In this document: positions 1 to 9,433 of the stretch, piece after piece
Numbering within the stretch: position 1 is the first letter of the stretch
Layout: each line of letters opens with the position of its first letter
NCBI RefSeq assembly: GCF_001562415.1
Contig: NZ_LOEE01000031.1
Coordinates: forward strand, 28,529 to 92,528
DNA: 64,000 nt
Source of the DNA: Thermotalea metallivorans
GTDB taxonomy: Bacteria; Bacillota; Clostridia; Peptostreptococcales; Thermotaleaceae
Reading direction: 5' to 3'
Notes under the pieces: model-generated
Database searches by the model: none
The model's input: the letters and a program-made list of their open reading frames with translations, nothing else
Told to the model about the DNA's origin: nothing
Program-made: the position numbers and the translations under genes

Positions 1-209
1 CCGATGAAAAAATTGTTGAAAAACTGACGGAAAATAAGTCGAAGATTACGAACAATATCATTGAGCTGTTGAGAAGCAAGGATGAGAACAATTTATCGGG
101 AGATAAAGGCCAACAGGTTTTGCGGGCCGAAATTTTGAAATCTATTCAACAAGTTATTCATTCCGATCAGATTACCAATGTCTATTTTGTTGAATTTATT
201 GTCCAATAA
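1..209 (+). CDS. fliL: Flagellar basal-body protein FliL, C-terminal part (cut by window edge)
   Basis: The frame open from base 3 to the TAA at 207-209 encodes about 68 residues that end in ITNVYFVEFIVQ, the conserved C-terminal pattern of FliL. FliL is a single-pass membrane protein that sits beside the stator and rotor of the flagellar motor. The N-terminal membrane segment lies outside the window. The gene is directly upstream of fliM, the usual order in Firmicute flagellar operons. Identification rests on the C-terminal motif plus position. Confidence 0.85.
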   Translation, partial: DEKIVEKLTENKSKITNNIIELLRSKDENNLSGDKGQQVLRAEILKSIQQVIHSDQITNVYFVEFIVQ

Positions 210-224
210 AGGGAGGTGACGTAA

Positions 225-1211
225 TTGTCCGATGTATTGTCCCAAAGTGAAATAGATGCACTGCTGCAGGCTCTCAGTACTGGTGAAGTAAATGTACAAG
301 AAATGAAGGAAGATACACACGAAAAGAAAGTCAAGAAATATGATTTTAGGAGGCCGGATAAATTTGCCAAGGATCAATTACGTACCCTTCAGGTTATCCA
401 TGAAAATTTTTCACGATTGCTGAATACCTATTTGTCAGGCTATCTCAGATGTTTGGTTCAAGTGGATGTTTTTACTGTGGAGCAGTTGACCTATTATGAA
501 TTCAGCAATTCTATTTCCAATCCTGCGGTTTTAGGAATTGTAGACTTTTCGCCTTTGTCCGGTCAAATAATATTGGATATTACACCGGATATTGCCTTTA
601 CGTTGATTGATCGTATCCTAGGCGGAAGCGGGAAACCCATGGAGGAAACGAGAAATTTTACAGAGATTGAAATTACCCTATTGAAAACCGTGATCAAACA
701 AATGATTCGGCTATTCAAAGAACCTTGGGAAAATGTACTAGATTTAGAACCTAAGCTGGAGAAGATCGAGACAAATTCACAGTTTGCTCAGATTATTTCT
801 CCCAATGAGACCATTGCACTCATTACTTTGAATGTCAAGATAGGAGAGGTAGAGGGCATGCTGAATATATGTATTCCTCATCTTGTCATTGAACCGATCC
901 TATCTCAGTTGAGCACTAAGTATTGGTTCAACAGCTCCAGCAAAGAATCTACTCCCGATGATCAGAAAATAATAGAAAGTCGAATCCATAAGGCCTATGT
1001 CCCCATTCGGGCTATAATTGGCAAAACCCATATTACAATCAGCGAATTTTTGGATCTGCAAGTGGGTGACGTAATTCAATTGGATACGACGATCAATGAA
1101 GATATAAAGATTTATGTAGGTAATGAACTGAAATATAGAGGAAAACCAGGCATGAAGAAGAAAAAACTGGCTGTGCAGATTGTAGGCGTTGAGCGAAAGG
1201 AGGAAATCTAA
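225..1211 (+). CDS. fliM: Flagellar motor switch protein FliM
   Basis: This 328-residue protein is FliM, the C-ring subunit that binds phosphorylated CheY and sets rotation direction. The N-terminus SDVLSQSEIDALLQAL is the CheY-P binding peptide of the family. It is followed by a CheC-like middle domain (about residues 50-240) and a C-terminal SpoA/FliN-like domain (about 250-325, with ITISEFLDLQVGDVIQLD). The start is a TTG at 225, chosen because GGGAGG lies 8 bases upstream and the family motif begins there. The stop nearly abuts the fliY start, so translational coupling is likely. Confidence 0.96.
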   Translation: MSDVLSQSEIDALLQALSTGEVNVQEMKEDTHEKKVKKYDFRRPDKFAKDQLRTLQVIHENFSRLLNTYLSGYLRCLVQVDVFTVEQLTYYEFSNSISNPAVLGIVDFSPLSGQIILDITPDIAFTLIDRILGGSGKPMEETRNFTEIEITLLKTVIKQMIRLFKEPWENVLDLEPKLEKIETNSQFAQIISPNETIALITLNVKIGEVEGMLNICIPHLVIEPILSQLSTKYWFNSSSKESTPDDQKIIESRIHKAYVPIRAIIGKTHITISEFLDLQVGDVIQLDTTINEDIKIYVGNELKYRGKPGMKKKKLAVQIVGVERKEEI

Positions 1212-1212
1212 C

Positions 1213-2373
1213 ATGGGCGATATGCTTTCCCAAGAAGAAATAGATGCTCTATTAAGAGGCACATCACACCTAAGTGAAACAACAGAAGAGGTATTGAATG
1301 AAAACGAAAAAGACGCCCTTGGAGAAATTGGCAATATCAGCATGGGTACTTCTGCTACCACGCTGTTTACCCTATTGGGGCAGAAAGTTACAATCACCAC
1401 CCCAAAGGTATCGATTCTATCTATTGAAGAACTGAGAGAGATTTACCCTATCCCCTTTGTTGCTGTGGAAGTAAAGTATAGGGAAGGACTTGAAGGAGTC
1501 AATCTGCTGGTTCTCAAAGAAGATGATGTAAAAATTATTACCGATTTAATGATGGGAGGCGATGGCACAAACTTTACTGGTGAATTAACAGAACTTCATT
1601 TAAGCGCCATTAGCGAAGCTATGAATCAAATGATTGGTTCTGCCTCTACTTCTTTAGCAGAAATGTTTCATAAAAAAATTGATATATCACCACCCAAGGC
1701 ATTTGCAATCAATTTTTCCAATGCGAATATCGATCTAGACTTATTTAAGCCCCACGACAAGGTGGTAAAAATTGCCTTTCGGATGGTCATCGGCAATATC
1801 ATTGACAGTGAAATTATGCAATTGATTCCTATTGGTTTTGCCAAAACCCTGGTCAACAATTTATTCGAAGGGACTACCGACCATAGGGGAGGAAGTGATG
1901 AAAATGTTGTTCATGGGGAATCTTCGGCCGTTCCTGGGCCAGATGATGATTTGGCTGATAACAGAGAATATATGGGTCGAAACGGAGGAGCCTACCACAG
2001 GGAAGACAGGAGTATACCGACAGGCATGTGCAGCAATCCCAGCCGCAATACACCGGTTCATGTGCAACCGGTTCAGTTCCAGTCTTTTGATGATGACGGG
2101 GGGAGAGGTGAGAAGGAACATATTGCTTTGCTGAAGGATGTGCCTTTGGAAATTACAGTGGAATTAGGCAGAACTACAAGGCGCATCAGTGAGATCCTGG
2201 ATTTATCCCCGGGAGCCGTGATAGAACTAGATCGATTGGTAGGGGAACCTTTGGATATTTTGGTCAATGGGCAATTTATCGCAAAAGGCGAAGTGGTAGT
2301 AATTGACGAAAATTATGGAATCAGAATTACAGATATTTTAAGTCAAGAAAAGAAAATGAGCAAGATAAAATAA
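1213..2373 (+). CDS. fliY: Flagellar motor switch phosphatase FliY
   Basis: FliY (386 residues) combines a CheY-P phosphatase with the FliN-type switch subunit of Gram-positive C-rings. A CheY-P binding peptide, MLSQEEIDALLRG, opens the protein. A CheC-like domain follows, with phosphatase motifs EIGNISMGTSATTL (near 40) and AISEAMNQMIGSAS (near 135). After a hydrophilic, low-complexity linker of roughly 70 residues comes a C-terminal FliN domain (about 310-380). I place the start at ATG 1213, which has AAAGGAGG at 1197-1204. A TTG extension at 1189 would lie inside fliM. The linker is unusually rich in Gly, Asp and Arg but stays in frame. Confidence 0.94.
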   Translation: MGDMLSQEEIDALLRGTSHLSETTEEVLNENEKDALGEIGNISMGTSATTLFTLLGQKVTITTPKVSILSIEELREIYPIPFVAVEVKYREGLEGVNLLVLKEDDVKIITDLMMGGDGTNFTGELTELHLSAISEAMNQMIGSASTSLAEMFHKKIDISPPKAFAINFSNANIDLDLFKPHDKVVKIAFRMVIGNIIDSEIMQLIPIGFAKTLVNNLFEGTTDHRGGSDENVVHGESSAVPGPDDDLADNREYMGRNGGAYHREDRSIPTGMCSNPSRNTPVHVQPVQFQSFDDDGGRGEKEHIALLKDVPLEITVELGRTTRRISEILDLSPGAVIELDRLVGEPLDILVNGQFIAKGEVVVIDENYGIRITDILSQEKKMSKIK

Positions 2374-2389
2374 TGAGGAGGAAAGATCT

Positions 2390-2752
2390 ATGTCAAAAGG
2401 AATCTTAATCGTTGATGATGCAGCATTTATGAGAATGATGATCAAGGATGTGCTTACGAAAAATGGATTTCAGGTTGTAGGAGAAGCAGAAAATGGATTG
2501 AAAGCCATTGAAAAATATAAAGAGCTTCAACCGGCCCTTGTGATTATGGATATTACAATGCCAGAGGTAGACGGAATACAGGCTGTAAAGGAAATTAAAA
2601 AGATTGACAGCAATGCCAAGGTGATAATGTGTTCTGCCATGGGACAGCAAGCGATGGTGATTGAGGCGATTCAAGCAGGGGCCAGGGACTTTATTGTAAA
2701 GCCATTTCAAGCGGATCGTGTCATTGAGGCCGTCAGAAAGGTTCTTGGCTAA
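2390..2752 (+). CDS. cheY: Chemotaxis response regulator CheY
   Basis: This is a 120-residue single receiver domain. It has the acidic pair D9-D10, phospho-acceptor D54 in VIMDITMPEVDG, switch residue S82 and K104 in FIVKPF. It has no output domain, so it acts as the diffusible messenger from CheA to FliM and FliY. Its position between fliY and fliO is the standard one in Bacillus and clostridial operons. AGGAGG precedes the ATG. Confidence 0.95.
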   Translation: MSKGILIVDDAAFMRMMIKDVLTKNGFQVVGEAENGLKAIEKYKELQPALVIMDITMPEVDGIQAVKEIKKIDSNAKVIMCSAMGQQAMVIEAIQAGARDFIVKPFQADRVIEAVRKVLG

Positions 2753-2772
2753 TCTGAAAGGGGATCTTCCAT

Positions 2773-3291
2773 ATGTCTCATAACTTAGGCATTCCTGTAT
2801 ATGCTGCATCTGCAAGGGGATGGAGCCTATTGGGTCAAATCATATCCCTCATGGGCATATTTTTATTGATTCTGTTTGCAGCATATGTTACAACAAGATT
2901 TATCGGAAAAAAGGGTGCAGTCATCACAGGCAATAGAAACTTGACGGTGATTGAAAAAATGAATCTGGGCATAGACAAGGCCCTATATATCATTGCCATA
3001 GGGGAGAATTACTATCTGATTGCCGCTGGCAAGCATACAGTAGAGTTGATAGATAAAATCAAGAAAGAAGACATAAAAATGCTTCAGCAGGAGAGAAAAG
3101 ATGAAAATTTTGTGAAGCCCTTTGATGCTTATCTTGCCAAGTTTATCCACGGACACAAAGTTCAATCCGAAAAAGATGTCAAAGACAGCAATCTTTTTGG
3201 TTCCAAGGAGGATCTGATGGCCAAATTAAACAAGATTCGGCGAAAAAATCAAGGGCTCCATCAATATACAGATAAGGATGAAAATGAATGA
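2773..3291 (+). CDS. fliO: Flagellar biosynthesis protein FliO
   Basis: This 172-residue protein has one N-terminal membrane helix (about residues 20-42). A small basic cytoplasmic domain follows, with the FliO/FliZ pattern NRNLTVIEKMNLGIDKALYIIAIGENYYLI. The C-terminal tail is long and charged. FliO is the poorly conserved chaperone for assembly of the FliP ring of the flagellar export gate. Its stop overlaps the fliP start by 3 bases, which matches its role with FliP. The assignment rests on topology, the short motif and position. Confidence 0.88.
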   Translation: MSHNLGIPVYAASARGWSLLGQIISLMGIFLLILFAAYVTTRFIGKKGAVITGNRNLTVIEKMNLGIDKALYIIAIGENYYLIAAGKHTVELIDKIKKEDIKMLQQERKDENFVKPFDAYLAKFIHGHKVQSEKDVKDSNLFGSKEDLMAKLNKIRRKNQGLHQYTDKDENE

Positions 3292-4070
3292 AAAACAAGA
3301 TCACAAAGAAAACGATTCGTGTCAGCATTTTCATAGTTGTCTTTTTATTCTTTTTTATGTTTTCTTCTGCCGCTGTATCTGCAGAGCCAAAACTTCCTAT
3401 TCCTAAAATAGGATTGAGCTTAGAAGAAGCAAATTCTCCAAGGGAAGTGGCAAATAGCATTGAGATACTGTTTATTTTAACCATTTTGGCCCTTGCACCG
3501 TCTATCTTGTTGATGATGACTTGCTTTACCCGAATGATTATTGTCTTATCGTTCATTCGGAAAGCAATCTCAACCCAAACCACGCCACCCAATCAAGTGC
3601 TTATTGGTTTGGCGCTGTTCCTCACTTTTTTTATTATGGCACCTATTGGGGCGGAGATAAATAATAAAGCCATACAGCCCTATCTTGCAGGGGAAATTGA
3701 TCAGGAGGTTGCCCTCGTGAGAGCCATGGAACCTATGCGGGCCTTTATGTTTAAGCATACCCGAGAAAAGGATCTAGCCCTTTTCATTGATATTTCCGGA
3801 AGCCAAAAGCCCCATCGGCTTGGGGATGTGCCTACAAAGGCACTAATACCTGCCTTTATGATTAGTGAATTAAAGACAGGTTTCCAGATAGGATTTGTAT
3901 TGTTCATTCCATTTATTGTCATTGATATGGTTGTGGCAAGCACCCTCATGTCCATGGGAATGATGATGCTCCCGCCGGTGATGATTTCATTGCCTTTTAA
4001 AATATTGTTGTTTATTATGGTGGATGGATGGAATCTGATTATCAAATCTCTCATTATGGGATTTCAATAG
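3288..4070 (+). CDS. fliP: Flagellar export gate protein FliP
   Basis: This 260-residue integral membrane protein forms the core of the flagellar type III export channel. An N-terminal signal-like hydrophobic segment (about 10-32) is followed by the family signature around TCFTRMIIVLSFIRKAI (about 85-100). The hydrophobic C-terminal half ends in MVDGWNLIIKSLI. Length and motifs are full for the family. The start overlaps the end of fliO. Confidence 0.96.
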   Translation: MKNKITKKTIRVSIFIVVFLFFFMFSSAAVSAEPKLPIPKIGLSLEEANSPREVANSIEILFILTILALAPSILLMMTCFTRMIIVLSFIRKAISTQTTPPNQVLIGLALFLTFFIMAPIGAEINNKAIQPYLAGEIDQEVALVRAMEPMRAFMFKHTREKDLALFIDISGSQKPHRLGDVPTKALIPAFMISELKTGFQIGFVLFIPFIVIDMVVASTLMSMGMMMLPPVMISLPFKILLFIMVDGWNLIIKSLIMGFQ

Positions 4071-4083
4071 GAGTGTTTGAAGG

Positions 4084-4353
4084 ATGAGTGAAGGTGTAGT
4101 TGTAGAATTGTTTCAACAGGCAATGTTCAATGTAATTATTTTATCGGCGCCTATGCTGCTGCTGGGCTTGATTGTGGGGCTTGCTGTCAGTATTTTTCAA
4201 GCGACGACCCAGATTCAGGAGGCTACTTTAGCCTTTGTTCCGAAAATACTTGCTGTGCTGATTGCATTTATTATATTTGGGCCATGGCTACTGACTACGG
4301 CCATAGATTATACAGAGGAACTTTTTCTAAATTTGAACAAGTTCATACAGTAG
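4084..4353 (+). CDS. fliQ: Flagellar export gate protein FliQ
   Basis: This 89-residue protein has two hydrophobic hairpin helices (about 15-40 and 52-75). Between them is the FliQ core GLAVSIFQATTQIQEATLAFVPKI. FliQ packs around the FliP/FliR helical assembly in the export gate. Its size is normal for the family and it sits between fliP and fliR as expected. Confidence 0.95.
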   Translation: MSEGVVVELFQQAMFNVIILSAPMLLLGLIVGLAVSIFQATTQIQEATLAFVPKILAVLIAFIIFGPWLLTTAIDYTEELFLNLNKFIQ

Positions 4354-4368
4354 ATAGGATGAGTTAAT

Positions 4369-5157
4369 TTGGAAATCATAGGAAAATTATTGGAAAATCT
4401 GGCTATTTTTCTGCTTGTTTTTGCAAGAATCGTAGGCATGTTTATTACGGCACCCATTTTGAATTTGAATCATATCCCTGCTTATATCAAATTAGGATTT
4501 TCTTTGTTTCTGACCTTTATATTGTTTCCTATGATTGATATTCCAGCAGGCTTGCAATTGGACAGCTTTTATGCATTATTGGCTTTTGCAGCAAAGGAAT
4601 TTCTCATAGGAATGATCATCGGCTTTATATGCTATTTGTTTTTCAGTACGGTATATTTGGCGGGCCATATGATTGACATGGAAATTGGATTTTCCATAGC
4701 AAACGTCATCAACCCCATGGATGAAAATGAAGAAATTGCTCTCACAGCCAATTTGTTTTTCATCATGGCAGTATTAATATTTTTATCCATTGACGGACAT
4801 CATTTCTTGATTCAAGCCATGAAGCAAAGCTTTGCCATGGTTCCTATGGGGAAAATCCATATCAATGTATGGATGGTGGATCAGATAATAGGCATATTTA
4901 TTACAATTTTTGTGATTGCATTTAAATTTTCAGCACCCATTGTTGTGTCTATATTTCTGGCAAATGTTTTGTTGGGAATATTGGCCAGGACAATGCCCCA
5001 AATGAATGTTTTTGTAGTAGGTATGCCTCTGAAGATATTGTTGGGCCTTTTGGTACTTTTGATCATAATGCCCCTATATGCTGGTTTTTTCGAGTATATA
5101 TTCGATCGTATGTTTGAAAATTTAAAAGACTTTCTCAATGCCATGGGAAAAGGATGA
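4369..5157 (+). CDS. fliR: Flagellar export gate protein FliR
   Basis: This 262-residue, very hydrophobic protein has about six membrane segments. It also has FliR-like motifs such as FARIVGMFITAPILN near the N-terminus and MPQMNVFVVGMPLKI near 210. It completes the FliP-FliQ-FliR pore. The start is TTG at 4369, preceded by a GATAGGATGAG ribosome-binding region. No ATG fits the full-length family N-terminus. Confidence 0.95.
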   Translation: MEIIGKLLENLAIFLLVFARIVGMFITAPILNLNHIPAYIKLGFSLFLTFILFPMIDIPAGLQLDSFYALLAFAAKEFLIGMIIGFICYLFFSTVYLAGHMIDMEIGFSIANVINPMDENEEIALTANLFFIMAVLIFLSIDGHHFLIQAMKQSFAMVPMGKIHINVWMVDQIIGIFITIFVIAFKFSAPIVVSIFLANVLLGILARTMPQMNVFVVGMPLKILLGLLVLLIIMPLYAGFFEYIFDRMFENLKDFLNAMGKG

Positions 5158-5161
5158 TAGA

Positions 5162-6250
5162 ATGTACCTTTTTGATATAAACTTGCAGCTGTTTACAGGA
5201 GAAAAAACTGAAAAGGCTACGCCCAAAAGGCGAAAAGAAGCAAGGGAAAAGGGACAGGTTTTGCAGAGCAGGGAAATAAACTCAGCCCTAATCCTATTGT
5301 TTACTTTTTTCACTTTACAACTGGCCGGCAAATATATTTACAGCAATTTGTCCCTATATATGCAAAGGATATTTACCGATACCATCCATGATGAGAATTT
5401 ATTTACTATTAACGGAGTGCACAAACTATTTCTTCTCATGGTGGGGGAATCGGTAAAACTGGTTGCTCCCATGGCGGGATGTGCCTTTGTCATCGGCTTA
5501 TTTAGCAGTTATATGCAAGTAGGGTTTTTATTTACAACGAAACCCTTGGTGCCGAAGTGGGATCGTATCAACCCCATCAGCGGATTTAAAAAAATATTTT
5601 CCAAGAAATCTATTGTGGAGTTCGTAAAGTCACTGATGAAAATTGGCGCCGTGGGCTATGTAACCTTTAATTATGTTCTGAAACAATCTCGATCTGTAAT
5701 GAATATTCTGGATATGGAATTAATCAGCATCATATCGTTTTTAGGAAAAGCTACAATAAATGTGGGATTGAGGGCTGCAATTGTGCTAATCCTTTTGGCC
5801 GTATTGGACTATTTTTATCAAAAATGGGAATATGAGAATGAGTTAAAAATGTCCAAGCAAGAAATTAAGGAAGAGTATAAACAGACGGAAGGGGATCCTC
5901 AAATCAAATCGAAAATTAAAGAAAAACAGCGGCAAATGGCCATGGGAAGAATGATGCAGGATGTCCCGAAAGCAGACGTGATCATTACAAACCCTACCCA
6001 TTATGCTGTGGCCATCCGGTATGACCAAACAACAGATAATGCGCCCATTGTCTTAGCAAAGGGACAGGATCTCATTGCTTCTAATATCCGGGAGATCGCA
6101 GAAAAATATGAAATACCCATTGTGGAAAATAAGCCTTTGGCACGGACTTTATATCATACGGTGGAAATCGGAGATTATATTCCTCCAGATTTATATCAAG
6201 CTGTTGCTGAAGTTTTAGCCTATGTTTATAAATTGAAAAACATGATTTAG
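5162..6250 (+). CDS. flhB: Flagellar export switch protein FlhB
   Basis: FlhB (362 residues) sets the substrate switch from rod/hook to filament export through autocleavage. The N-terminal cytosolic segment has the typical GEKTEKATPKRRKEAREKGQV. Four membrane helices follow, then a charged linker and the cytoplasmic domain with the autocleavage motif N277-P278-T279-H280 intact. I place the start at ATG 5162 with AAAGGATGA upstream. An upstream in-frame ATG at 5138 would lie inside fliR and lacks a binding site. Confidence 0.95.
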   Translation: MYLFDINLQLFTGEKTEKATPKRRKEAREKGQVLQSREINSALILLFTFFTLQLAGKYIYSNLSLYMQRIFTDTIHDENLFTINGVHKLFLLMVGESVKLVAPMAGCAFVIGLFSSYMQVGFLFTTKPLVPKWDRINPISGFKKIFSKKSIVEFVKSLMKIGAVGYVTFNYVLKQSRSVMNILDMELISIISFLGKATINVGLRAAIVLILLAVLDYFYQKWEYENELKMSKQEIKEEYKQTEGDPQIKSKIKEKQRQMAMGRMMQDVPKADVIITNPTHYAVAIRYDQTTDNAPIVLAKGQDLIASNIREIAEKYEIPIVENKPLARTLYHTVEIGDYIPPDLYQAVAEVLAYVYKLKNMI

Positions 6251-6261
6251 GAGGAAAAAAA

Positions 6262-8289
6262 ATGAAATTTGGTGATATTGTTGTATCACTTGCCATTATC
6301 GCAGTTGTTATGATCATTATTATTCCTATTCCATTGCCATTATTAGATATACTGCTAAGCTTCAACATATCGTTATCGCTGCTGATCCTCCTGATAGCCA
6401 TTTATAATAAAGAACCCCTGCAATTTGCAATTTTTCCTTCCATGTTGCTGTTGACTACGTTATTCAGGCTCTCATTAAATATTTCTACCACAAGAAATAT
6501 TCTTTCCCGTGGATATGCGGGAGATGTCATCAAGGCCTTTGGGGAGTTTGTGATCGGCGGAAATGCGATTGTGGGCTTTATTATATTTTTAATTATTACC
6601 ATCATTCAGTTTCTTGTCATTACAAAGGGCGCTGAAAGGGTTTCAGAGGTAGCTGCCAGATTTACCCTGGATGCCATGCCAGGAAAGCAGATGGCCATTG
6701 ATGCAGATCTCAATTCCGGTCTGATCAGTGAAGAAGAAGCCAGGGAAAGGCGCAAGCGCATCCAGAGGGAGGCAGACTTTTATGGAGCTATGGATGGTGC
6801 CAGCAAGTTTGTAAAGGGGGATGCCATAGCAGGCATCATCATTACTGTTATCAATATTGTTGCTGGTTTTGTACTGGGGATGGCAGGCGGGGGCTTAACC
6901 TTTCAAGAGGCATTAGCCAAATATACACTGCTGACCGTCGGAGACGGACTTGTGGGACAGATTCCTGCACTCTTGATTTCAACGGGTACCGGCATAGTGG
7001 TAACGAGGGCTGCTTCAGATTCTGATCTGGGAAATGACGTTATCAAGCAATTGTTCAACCAGCCAAGAATTATGTTTATTATCTCCGGCGTATTACTTGT
7101 CTTAGGTTTAACGCCGTTACCGAAGGTGCCATATTTTGCCTTAAGCGGAATGTTCTTTTATTTGGGATTTGTCTTGCGAAAGACGATGAAGGAAACAGAA
7201 ATCCAAGAACAGGAGATTGCTCAAGGTAGTGAAGTAGAGGAGATCAGAAAACCTGAAAATGTAATTCCGTTGCTTCAAGTGGATCCTATCGAGCTTGAAT
7301 TTGGATATGGAATTATTCCTTTGGCAGACCCGAACCAGGGAGGCGATCTTTTTGATCGGCTGGTGATGATCCGAAGACAATGTGCCCTAGAATTGGGGAT
7401 CATTGTTCCTATGATTCGACTAAGAGATAATATCCAGTTGGAGCCAAATCAATATGTCATCAAGATTAAAGGGGTAGAGGTATCCGACGGAAATATCGTA
7501 TTTGATCATTATCTGGCAATGAATCCTGGAACAGCCGAAGGAGATATTATGGGAATTGATGCGATTGAGCCGGCCTTTGGGCTGCCTGCGAAATGGATTT
7601 CCGAGGAAGAAAGGGAAAAAGCTGAAATATTCGGTTACACAGTGGTAGATCCATCTTCTGTGATCTCTACCCATCTGACGGAAATTATTAAAAGACATGC
7701 CTTTGAATTATTGGGCAGACAAGAGGTCAAAACTTTATTGGACAGCGTGAAGGAACATCATGGAGCCCTTGTGGATGAATTGGTTCCGAAAATATTATCG
7801 ATCGGAGAAATCCAAAAAGTATTGGCTAATCTGTTAAGAGAGGGAGTCTCTATTCGAGATATGGTAACAATTCTAGAAACCCTTGCTGATTACGGACCCA
7901 TTACCAGGGATCCGGATATGCTGACGGAATATGTGCGCCAATCCCTGTCAAGGGCTATTACCAAACAGTTTATCGAAGGGAAAAAGGCAAAGGTCATTAC
8001 ATTGGAACCGAGCTTGGAACAGAAAATTATGGAGTCCATCCAGCAGTCGGAACACGGATCCTACCTAAGCTTGGATCCCATGCTTACCCAAAGGATTCTC
8101 ACGAACTTGTCCCAGCAGGTGCAAAAGTTGATGTCTATAGGAGAACAACCCATTATTTTGACATCTCCTATTGTCAGATTTTATTTTAAAAGATTGTCTG
8201 AACAATTGGCACCGGAATTGATCGTTTTATCCTATAATGAAATTGATACAAAAGTAGAAGTCCAGTCTGTAGGGGTGGTGAGTGCATAA
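6262..8289 (+). CDS. flhA: Flagellar export protein FlhA
   Basis: This 675-residue protein is the large export-gate subunit that couples proton flow to secretion and docks chaperone-substrate complexes. The N-terminal half has about eight membrane helices. The FHIPEP-type loop includes GFVLGMAGGGLTFQ and a long cytosolic loop (AMPGKQMAIDADLNSG near 150). The C-terminal half (about 330-675) is the soluble docking domain. The gene is full length and its end overlaps the flhF start region. Confidence 0.97.
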   Translation: MKFGDIVVSLAIIAVVMIIIIPIPLPLLDILLSFNISLSLLILLIAIYNKEPLQFAIFPSMLLLTTLFRLSLNISTTRNILSRGYAGDVIKAFGEFVIGGNAIVGFIIFLIITIIQFLVITKGAERVSEVAARFTLDAMPGKQMAIDADLNSGLISEEEARERRKRIQREADFYGAMDGASKFVKGDAIAGIIITVINIVAGFVLGMAGGGLTFQEALAKYTLLTVGDGLVGQIPALLISTGTGIVVTRAASDSDLGNDVIKQLFNQPRIMFIISGVLLVLGLTPLPKVPYFALSGMFFYLGFVLRKTMKETEIQEQEIAQGSEVEEIRKPENVIPLLQVDPIELEFGYGIIPLADPNQGGDLFDRLVMIRRQCALELGIIVPMIRLRDNIQLEPNQYVIKIKGVEVSDGNIVFDHYLAMNPGTAEGDIMGIDAIEPAFGLPAKWISEEEREKAEIFGYTVVDPSSVISTHLTEIIKRHAFELLGRQEVKTLLDSVKEHHGALVDELVPKILSIGEIQKVLANLLREGVSIRDMVTILETLADYGPITRDPDMLTEYVRQSLSRAITKQFIEGKKAKVITLEPSLEQKIMESIQQSEHGSYLSLDPMLTQRILTNLSQQVQKLMSIGEQPIILTSPIVRFYFKRLSEQLAPELIVLSYNEIDTKVEVQSVGVVSA

Positions 8290-8290
8290 A

Positions 8291-9433
8291 ATGAAAGTAA
8301 AACGATACATAGCCAATGATGCCCAGGAAGCGATGCTGAAGGTGAAGGCAGAATTGGGAAACAATGCGGTAATTTTGCATTCCAGAAAGATTCGAAGACC
8401 TGGCGTTCTTGGTTTTTTTAAAAAGCCACTCATTGAAATGGTGGCTGCCATAGAAGAAAATGGCGAAAAAAAGGTGAACCCTTTATTGGAGAATTCTCAT
8501 AGAACCAACTGGCAGGGCGTTCTTGAATCAAGTAAAATCGATCAGTTGCAAAATCAGATGGGCAGCATCCATGAGCTTTTAAACAATATGTTGACGAAAA
8601 TGGAGCATATAGATACGTCCAAGAGCTTTCAAGCCCCTAAAAAGGATGAAGTATATGAAAAATATTACAATATACTTTTGCAAAATGATGTGGATACAGG
8701 AGTTGCAGAAAAAATATTGTCTATTGTAAAGAAGCAAATGAGCTTTTCTAAGGAAAACGAAGAGGCAGTGAAAAATGCAATCAAAATCAAAATAAGAGAA
8801 TATCTGGGATATCCGTCACCGGTAGAAGAAATAAGGGACGGGCAAAAAGTAATTGTTTTTATAGGTCCTACAGGTGTAGGAAAAACGACAACGTTGGCAA
8901 AATTGGCTGCAAAACTGTCGATCAACGGGATGAAATCTGTAGGAGTCATTACTTCCGATACTTATAGAATTGCGGCTGTAGAACAATTAAAAACATATAG
9001 TGAAATATTGGGAATTCCTTTGAAAGTTGTATATGAACCTCAAGAAATGAAAGATGCCCTGGAGAATTTTAAAGAAAAAGATATTATTTTGGTGGATACG
9101 GCAGGAAGGAATCATAAAAATGGCGAACAGTTAGAAGAAGTAAAACAACTAATCCGCCATATTCCCAATCCAGAGACATTTTTGGTCATTAGTGCAACAA
9201 CGGGGTATAAAGATATTAAGAATATTGTTCATGCCTATGGATTTATTAAAGATTATAAACTATTATTTACCAAGCTGGATGAATGCAGTACAAAGGGGAA
9301 TATATTGAACACAAAAATATTCACGGGAAAGAATCTTTCCTACCTGACCACAGGACAAAGTGTGCCGGATGATATCGAGCTTGCAAATCCAGAGAAAATT
9401 GCCAGTATTATAGTAGGTGAAAGCAATGAATGA
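8291..9433 (+). CDS. flhF: Flagellar GTPase FlhF
   Basis: FlhF (380 residues) is an SRP-type GTPase that controls flagellar placement and number. A basic N-terminal B domain (MKVKRYIANDAQEAMLKVKAELG) precedes a variable linker. The NG domain follows, with P-loop GPTGVGKTTTLAKLAA near residue 195, VDTAGRNHKN near 275 and TKLDE near 335. I use ATG 8291. A GTG at 8282 in the same frame is possible and adds three residues. It sits between flhA and flhG, its regulatory partner. Confidence 0.94.
   Translation: MKVKRYIANDAQEAMLKVKAELGNNAVILHSRKIRRPGVLGFFKKPLIEMVAAIEENGEKKVNPLLENSHRTNWQGVLESSKIDQLQNQMGSIHELLNNMLTKMEHIDTSKSFQAPKKDEVYEKYYNILLQNDVDTGVAEKILSIVKKQMSFSKENEEAVKNAIKIKIREYLGYPSPVEEIRDGQKVIVFIGPTGVGKTTTLAKLAAKLSINGMKSVGVITSDTYRIAAVEQLKTYSEILGIPLKVVYEPQEMKDALENFKEKDIILVDTAGRNHKNGEQLEEVKQLIRHIPNPETFLVISATTGYKDIKNIVHAYGFIKDYKLLFTKLDECSTKGNILNTKIFTGKNLSYLTTGQSVPDDIELANPEKIASIIVGESNE

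Noticed and set aside
900..1400. Long minus-strand ORF across the fliM-fliY junction
   Set aside because: It is antisense to two well-supported genes and has no recognisable motif or ribosome site. The same holds for other minus-strand ORFs in the window.
1832..2134. Alternative-frame ORF in the FliY linker, suggesting a frameshift
   Set aside because: The main frame stays open through the linker and resumes a clean FliN domain. Linkers of FliY are always low in conservation.
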